The notes under the pieces: model-generated
Databases searched by the model: none
Seen by the model: the letters and a program-made list of their open reading frames with translations, nothing else
Told to the model about the DNA's origin: nothing
NCBI GenBank assembly: GCA_964472505.1
Contig: CAYYQW010000035.1
Span: 1 to 37,984 of the forward strand
Length of the DNA: 37,984 nt
DNA from: JAYEIA01 sp964472505
GTDB lineage: Bacteria > Bacteroidota > Bacteroidia > Bacteroidales > JAADGE01
Direction of reading: 5' to 3'
Program-made: the position numbers and the translations under genes
Shown: positions 33,039 to 37,984 of the stretch, in pieces
Layout of the letters: every line of letters starts with the position of its first letter
Position numbering within the stretch: position 1 is the first letter of the stretch

Positions 33039-35348
33039 TTATTTTAGCTGCGAAATACTAATAACTTTATAGATATTTCCGTCGGAATCACTGACAGGCG
33101 TGTAAGTTCCTACAATATGCAAGCTGCCTGTTTCGGTTTCTATTTGTTGTTCAAAACGTTGCACCATTCCCGAGCGTAATCGATCCCAAAAGGCATTGAA
33201 CTCATCAATATTTCGTTGCTCGGTACTAAAACTTCCCTGATATTTACCAATTACATTTTCACGAGAAAGTTTCAATACATTCAAAAAACGATTATTAATA
33301 TCTTTTATGCGGCCTTCGGTATCGTATTCCACAAAGAAAGATATGCGCTTAATGGCATCGAGGACGTGATCAAGCTCCGTAATTTTTCCGGATAATTCTT
33401 CCTGAGCAGATTTCATTTCCTCCATATTTTGACGAATCTCTTCTTCCTGAGCCGCCATCTCTTTGGACTTGATCTGAGTATCTTCCAGAAGTTTTGCCGT
33501 ATTCATATTGATTTTGGCTCGCGAAATAGACGAAGCAATACTCTCACTAATTATCTCCACAAATTTTCTTTTATAATCAGCAATATCAGAGAATGATGCT
33601 ATCTCAATTACACCAAAAACTTCATCGTTGAACATCATGGGCACCAAAAGCAATACGCCGGGATTATCTTTACCCAATCCGGAAGTTATGTGCATATAAT
33701 CCGAAGGGATATCAGTCATGTATATGGTTTCGGCTTCTTTCACACAGCGCCCCAACAGGCCTACTTCAAGTGATACGCGCTTTTGTATATGCTTTTTTCT
33801 GTCGAAGGCATATGCAGCCATCAACTCTATATACTTTTCATTTTTCTCGTTGTCAATCCCGCCATTTTTATTTTCATCACTTATCACAAATAAACCGCCT
33901 TGGTTTGCACCAATGTATTTTACCAATTCACTAATAATTGAGTAAGATAATTTCTCAATATCATCAGAGGCTTCACGAATAATATCTGCAAATTTGGCTG
34001 TTCCGCGGTTTGTCCAGTTTAATTTTTCATCTTCCACCTGACGAATTTGGCGTTCTTCTTCTGCTTGCTCTAAACTCTCGCGCATGCGCAGCAGAGAATT
34101 ACCCAAAACATCATGCCGACTTAAGGGCCGAAACTCATAACTCAAATTGCCTTTCCCGATAGCCGTGGCAAATTGTGCCGTTTTATTCAAATTATCAACT
34201 AACCGGCCAACCGATCGGCTTATATCCTGAATTTCATCACCGGAATCTATTGAAGGTTTATTTTCGGGACTAATGTTTCCGTTAGCAACCAGATCAATGG
34301 CTTCGGTTATCTCGCTCAAGGGCTTTGTTATACGTTTTGAGAAAGCCCAAACAACATAAATGATTAGCAATATCCCAAATAAAGAAACACCAATAAAAAT
34401 AAATGTCGTTTCACGAATGCTTTCGAATATTTCGCTTTCGGGATGCATAATTCCCACGAGCCAAGGACTTTCGGACCCTATGGTTTCGATAGGTATAACA
34501 GATACATAATACTCTATCCCTTCTTTATTGGTATAAAAATGAAACGAACGCAGCCGGTTATCACCCGCTCTGCTGAAAGCTTCCGTGTTTTCATCTCGAA
34601 AATATTCGGCAAAGGAACTCGCCTGAACACGCTCATCACTGAAAGCAACAAAATTCCCGTCGCCGGCAACAATAAAGGTTCTGGATTTTTCTGTTGGTTT
34701 AATGCTCTCGGTAAGCCGCTGGAAAAAGCTCAAATTAATATCTATGCCCATCAATCCGGCAAATTGTGTTTGGTAGCTAAAGGGAACGGCAATGGTTGTC
34801 ATTTTCACGGAATCGCCCGGCCTGCCGGTGTAATTATCGTAATATGGGTTAACCATTATCACTCGCGGATCCGTTTTTAAGTTATAATAGACAGAGCCCA
34901 AATTATCACCTTCCAGATTTAAAGTATCCATTTGGAAACTGCTGACATCTGCCTGTCTAAAAAATGCAAGGCGAGATCTGCCGTAACTTTTATCATAATC
35001 CGGCTGAACCGCGCTGAGTTCCCACGAATACCAGACCGACATGTATCTTGAATTATTAAGTACTGTCTCCTTAAGCATGGGCTTGTAGATATTCTCTCTT
35101 AACTCGGAGTCTATAACCGGATATTCCTGCATGGAGTTTGCAAGTGCCTTAGTTACCGAAAAATCTTTATTAAGCTCGTAACTCACTTCATTGGCATACT
35201 TCTCGGCAACCTCTCGGGTTATTTCCACTGCATTCTTTTCAGCTTCTTCAATCATTACCATATACAAATAGCCAAAAGCTATAAGATATACGATAGCCGA
35301 TGAGCTTAAAATACTGAGCAGTAATTTTTGGTGGATGTTCAGTTTCAT
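33039..35348 (-). CDS. Membrane sensor protein with dCache, HAMP, GAF and PAS domains, no output domain
   Basis: This 769-residue protein spans the inner membrane twice (about 8-30 and 316-338), with a periplasmic dCache-type ligand domain between (RYMSVWYSWELSA, PYYDNYTGRPGDSV, FAGLMGIDINLSFFQ). The cytoplasmic part has HAMP (KRITKPLSEITEAIDLVANGN) and a second HAMP-like stretch. A GAF domain (about 460-610, GLLGRCVKEAETIYMTDIP), a coiled coil (about 615-665) and a terminal PAS domain follow. It has no histidine kinase, GGDEF, phosphatase or receptor-methylation domain, so signalling must pass through a partner protein. It is a common architecture in Bacteroidota. It lies downstream of the two signal-peptidase-like genes but is separated by ~150 bp. 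The periplasmic ligand is unknown. Confidence 0.85.
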   Translation of the reverse strand: MKLNIHQKLLLSILSSSAIVYLIAFGYLYMVMIEEAEKNAVEITREVAEKYANEVSYELNKDFSVTKALANSMQEYPVIDSELRENIYKPMLKETVLNNSRYMSVWYSWELSAVQPDYDKSYGRSRLAFFRQADVSSFQMDTLNLEGDNLGSVYYNLKTDPRVIMVNPYYDNYTGRPGDSVKMTTIAVPFSYQTQFAGLMGIDINLSFFQRLTESIKPTEKSRTFIVAGDGNFVAFSDERVQASSFAEYFRDENTEAFSRAGDNRLRSFHFYTNKEGIEYYVSVIPIETIGSESPWLVGIMHPESEIFESIRETTFIFIGVSLFGILLIIYVVWAFSKRITKPLSEITEAIDLVANGNISPENKPSIDSGDEIQDISRSVGRLVDNLNKTAQFATAIGKGNLSYEFRPLSRHDVLGNSLLRMRESLEQAEEERQIRQVEDEKLNWTNRGTAKFADIIREASDDIEKLSYSIISELVKYIGANQGGLFVISDENKNGGIDNEKNEKYIELMAAYAFDRKKHIQKRVSLEVGLLGRCVKEAETIYMTDIPSDYMHITSGLGKDNPGVLLLVPMMFNDEVFGVIEIASFSDIADYKRKFVEIISESIASSISRAKINMNTAKLLEDTQIKSKEMAAQEEEIRQNMEEMKSAQEELSGKITELDHVLDAIKRISFFVEYDTEGRIKDINNRFLNVLKLSRENVIGKYQGSFSTEQRNIDEFNAFWDRLRSGMVQRFEQQIETETGSLHIVGTYTPVSDSDGNIYKVISISQLK

Positions 35349-35502
35349 GCCGCGAAATTATTCCTGAGCTGCACTCTGTATTAATTGCAACTGTCTTTTA
35401 CAAATTTACATTTTAAATTTTAATGAGCAAATTTTTTAATACCGGAGATACGGGCTGACTTATGTGATAATTCCCCATACAGCAATGCATTATACCGTTT
35501 CA

Positions 35503-36201
35503 TCAGAAACTGTAAACAACATATCCCACGGCATTGTTTGCAGAAATAAGTCCGAAAGTTCTTGAATCGGCAATATTGTCTCGTCTGTCATTTATTATAA
35601 AATAATAATCAGAATCAAAGCTCAAACTGTCGGCTTCTGCAATGCTTTGCTTTTTATATAAAATGCGGTTTTCTTTTGTATTAACTACCTTAAAGTTTGT
35701 TCCGGGAATAAAAAGCGGCCCCATATTATCGGGATTCCAACGAAATCGGTGCGATTGCGGAAAAAATATTTTCTGATTGGTTCCCGGTGGAAATTCAAGT
35801 TCGGTGTATAATATGGAATCTTGCGAAATAACAGCTTCTAAGCTGTCGCTCATAAGCGTATCAGCTGTAAGGCTGTATTCATGCGGAGTAAAACATAAGC
35901 GACGATATACCGTTTTTGCATTTTCGGTAATCGGCACAAAACCGTTTACATGCAGCCGTCCGTTTTTAATAATTATACTGTCTCCGCTTTTAGCAACTGC
36001 CCGACCCATATAATAATCATTTTTGTAGCTGTAAAGGCACAAACTGCCTACGTTAATAGCTGTAGTTCTTTTAATCAGATAACGCTTGTAAGGTTTTTCC
36101 GCTTTATCGGTGTAAATGGTAAAAAACAAGGCATGCAAAACTGTAACTGTTAGAATTGCCGTTATAAAAGCTATTAAGTATTTTAAGAGTATTTTCTTCA
36201 A
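35503..36201 (-). CDS. Degenerate signal-peptidase-I-like (S26) paralogue, probably inactive
   Basis: This 232-residue protein has one N-terminal membrane segment (about 8-30) and an S26 fold. AVAKSGDSIIIKNGRLHVNG (68-87) aligns with the LepB segment VAVAGDTLQIVDGQVIVNG. FRWNPDNMGPLFIPG parallels its YDWTQDNFGPLVIP. NDRRDNIADSRTFG parallels its GDSRHNSLDSRFWG. The nucleophile Ser of the neighbouring enzyme (Ser94) aligns with Lys44 here, and the catalytic Lys (Lys236) with Gly66. The protein therefore probably lacks peptidase activity and may act as a partner or chaperone of the active enzyme. It follows that gene by 127 bp on the same strand. My alignment is by eye. Confidence 0.78.
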   Translation of the reverse strand: MKKILLKYLIAFITAILTVTVLHALFFTIYTDKAEKPYKRYLIKRTTAINVGSLCLYSYKNDYYMGRAVAKSGDSIIIKNGRLHVNGFVPITENAKTVYRRLCFTPHEYSLTADTLMSDSLEAVISQDSILYTELEFPPGTNQKIFFPQSHRFRWNPDNMGPLFIPGTNFKVVNTKENRILYKKQSIAEADSLSFDSDYYFIINDRRDNIADSRTFGLISANNAVGYVVYSF

Positions 36202-36328
36202 TGTGGAGTTAAGATTTCAATAAACAAATAGCTTTGTATTCAGATTTTGCGTAAAACTAATCTGAATACAAACATAAAATATTTGATATTAGACAGTGAT
36301 ATTTTTTTAGTATCAGGCGTTGAGTTTT

Positions 36329-37744
36329 TTAATTATGTTTAATCAGAGTAAACAAACGGTCGAAGCGTATTTTACCTCTCAACAGAGATTTATCAGGATC
36401 CATAGACATCCAGAGAAATAGGGCTTTTCCTACAACATGGTCTTCAGGAACAAAACCCCAGAAACGCGAGTCAAGCGAATTGTGTCGGCTGTCTCCCATC
36501 AAAAAATAGTAATTCATCTTAAAGGTGTATGAAGTCACCTGTTCATCGTTAATATAAATTTTAGCGCCATCCGTTCGCAGGTCATTTCCTTCATAAGCAT
36601 TTATAATGCGTTCATATATCGGTAAGTTAAACGTATCAAGTTCTACGGTTACTCCTTTTTGAGGAATAACCAACGGCCCGAAATTATCCTGAGTCCAGTC
36701 GTAATGCAGGCTGTGAGGAAAAACCTGCCAAGCAGAATCCGTACGCTGTCGGTTGGACACTTTCATGTCCATAACATTCTTAAATTTGCTGATTTTTCGA
36801 GCCATTTCCTGTGTCAAAGGCAAACGATATACCCCCGGCAAATCCGATCTTCGGGCCACGGCAATATCTTCGTTGCTTATTCCCATGTCACGAAGATTTT
36901 TAACATTGAGGCCACGCCCTTCAGTAAGTATGGAATATTTGTACTGTATGCCCGGAAAATCTTTTTGAGCATTGCCGTTTACTATTACTTGCCCGTCAAC
37001 TATTTGCAGCGTATCACCGGCAACGGCAACACAACGTTTTATGTAGTTTTCGCGCTTATCAACCGGTCTTGCTACAATTTCATAGTTGGCTCTGACCAGT
37101 GTGCGGGCATTATTATAATAATGATCAAATGATTTTATCGTTTGTCCGTCTTTCCGGTCTGCATACATAAATTCCTCGGCTTTTAATCGTATAATTCCGT
37201 AATAGCTCTCTGTTTGTCGCTCAACGGCTACGGTATCACCTTCGGGAAAATTAAAAACTACGATATCGTCGCGTTTTATATCCGTAAGGCCGGCCAATCT
37301 TTTATAAGGACGCTGTACCCACTCCAAATATGGTTTTGTACTTTTAGTACCCGGCAAAGTATGATGAGTAAAAGGAATGGCCAGCGGAGTATTTGGCATT
37401 TTTGGCCCGTAAGAGTATTTGCTTACAAATAAATAATCACCTACCAACAAGGTTTTTTCCATGGATGATGTTGGAATCATATAGGCCTCAATGAAAAAAA
37501 TACGGATTATGGATGCCGCAATTACGGCAAAAACCAAAGCATCTACCCACTCTATTAATTTGCTTTTCTTTTCAAGGTCGCGTTTTTTCCAAAAGGTCCA
37601 ATTAACATATTTGGTAATGTAAAAATCAAAAATTACCAAAAGTCCAAAAAGTAACCACCAATTACCTATCCATAAGACAAACAAGAGATATACTAACGAC
37701 CAAAATCCAAACTTAAAGTATTTATTTTTTAAAAATTGCAGCAT
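36329..37744 (-). CDS. lepB: Signal peptidase I
   Basis: This enzyme cuts signal peptides from exported proteins on the periplasmic face of the inner membrane. The 471 residues include two or three N-terminal membrane segments (about 12-48 and 68-86). The nucleophile is in IPTSSMEKTL (Ser94) and the general-base lysine in NYIKRCVAVAGD (Lys236), followed by the GDSRHNSLDSRFWGFV box near the C-terminus. A long insertion between Ser and Lys (about 112-230) makes it larger than the ~320-residue Escherichia coli enzyme, as is usual in Bacteroidota. A degenerate paralogue follows. About 240 bp upstream to the window edge holds no gene that I can see. Confidence 0.96.
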   Translation of the reverse strand: MLQFLKNKYFKFGFWSLVYLLFVLWIGNWWLLFGLLVIFDFYITKYVNWTFWKKRDLEKKSKLIEWVDALVFAVIAASIIRIFFIEAYMIPTSSMEKTLLVGDYLFVSKYSYGPKMPNTPLAIPFTHHTLPGTKSTKPYLEWVQRPYKRLAGLTDIKRDDIVVFNFPEGDTVAVERQTESYYGIIRLKAEEFMYADRKDGQTIKSFDHYYNNARTLVRANYEIVARPVDKRENYIKRCVAVAGDTLQIVDGQVIVNGNAQKDFPGIQYKYSILTEGRGLNVKNLRDMGISNEDIAVARRSDLPGVYRLPLTQEMARKISKFKNVMDMKVSNRQRTDSAWQVFPHSLHYDWTQDNFGPLVIPQKGVTVELDTFNLPIYERIINAYEGNDLRTDGAKIYINDEQVTSYTFKMNYYFLMGDSRHNSLDSRFWGFVPEDHVVGKALFLWMSMDPDKSLLRGKIRFDRLFTLIKHN

Positions 37745-37984
37745 TTTGAAAGGGTTTTAAATAAAATCGAAAATTATAAAAAAATACCGTATGTGAAAAT
37801 TTCATTTTAAAAAAATCTTAAATTATTTGCCTAATATACTGATTAACAAACAAAAAGAACAAATAAGCTTAATAATTCTTAGGGAAAATTAACATTAGTA
37901 AAGCTTTTATCGGAAAACATGAAATTAATCAATAAAGAAAGAGTGAAATTATATTTCATCGGCCGATAAAAATTCACCGTTCTT

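Noticed and set aside
37745..37984. Possible gene or RNA at the right edge
   Set aside because: The sequence is AT-rich with stops in all frames and no recognisable RNA structure; it is most likely the lepB upstream region.

Overview
The window looks like ordinary chromosome of a member of the phylum Bacteroidota (class Bacteroidia in the broad sense), AT-rich and densely coded. The evidence is a protein with the gliding-motility/type IX secretion C-terminal sorting domain (4796-7054), a DUF4831 lipoprotein, a PorE-like TPR/propeller/OmpA protein, the serC-serA-DUF1015 neighbourhood, a TIGR02757 protein, two neighbouring signal-peptidase-I-like genes, and the near absence of Shine-Dalgarno sequences. 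A finer taxonomic call is not possible by eye. An ADP-forming acyl-CoA synthetase points to substrate-level ATP formation from acyl-CoA, as in fermentative members. I saw no tRNA, rRNA, CRISPR array, prophage or intact insertion sequence.

Layout. (1) 69-3578, minus strand: an orphan ParA ATPase, an 86-residue protein whose N-terminus copies the ParA-contacting motif of ParB, and penicillin-binding protein 1C. (2) 3646-9561: a divergent NodB-fold deacetylase-like protein, a secreted propeller/PKD protein, a YwqK/MORN-repeat protein and a DUF4831 lipoprotein. (3) 9666-17663, plus strand: a signalling cluster of three soluble PAS histidine kinases, a BphO-type heme oxygenase fused to an unknown C-terminal domain, and a stand-alone cobalamin-binding protein carrying the Wx9EH motif of CarH/LitR light sensors. 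The B12 protein and the last kinase overlap by ATGA. (4) 17664-18243: a convergent intergenic region built of period-7 and period-8 microrepeats inside a longer repeated unit. (5) 18244-25108, minus strand: ADP-forming acyl-CoA synthetase, TIGR02757 protein, EamA transporter, a TumE/TumA-like toxin-antitoxin pair and an M49-like peptidase lipoprotein. (6) 25195-29740: DUF1015, serA and serC, interrupted by an outer-membrane protein gene on the opposite strand. (7) 29924-37744: PorE-like protein, ribosomal protein L19, a dCache/HAMP/GAF/PAS sensor, a degenerate signal-peptidase paralogue and an intact signal peptidase I.

The best candidate for an undescribed system is the cluster at 9666-17663. 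Heme oxygenase (which yields biliverdin, CO and iron) and a cobalamin photoreceptor-like protein are encoded with soluble PAS kinases, yet there is no phytochrome and no response regulator in view. This could be a light-, cobalamin- or heme-responsive phosphorelay with outputs elsewhere.

Two further points stand out. The toxin gene at 22423-22943 is split by a 158-bp palindromic MITE with a TTA target duplication; removing the element restores a 119-codon frame exactly. The toxin-antitoxin locus is also bracketed by two 34-bp direct copies of a hairpin element. The orphan ParA with its ParB-tip-like partner is a candidate cargo-positioning pair.
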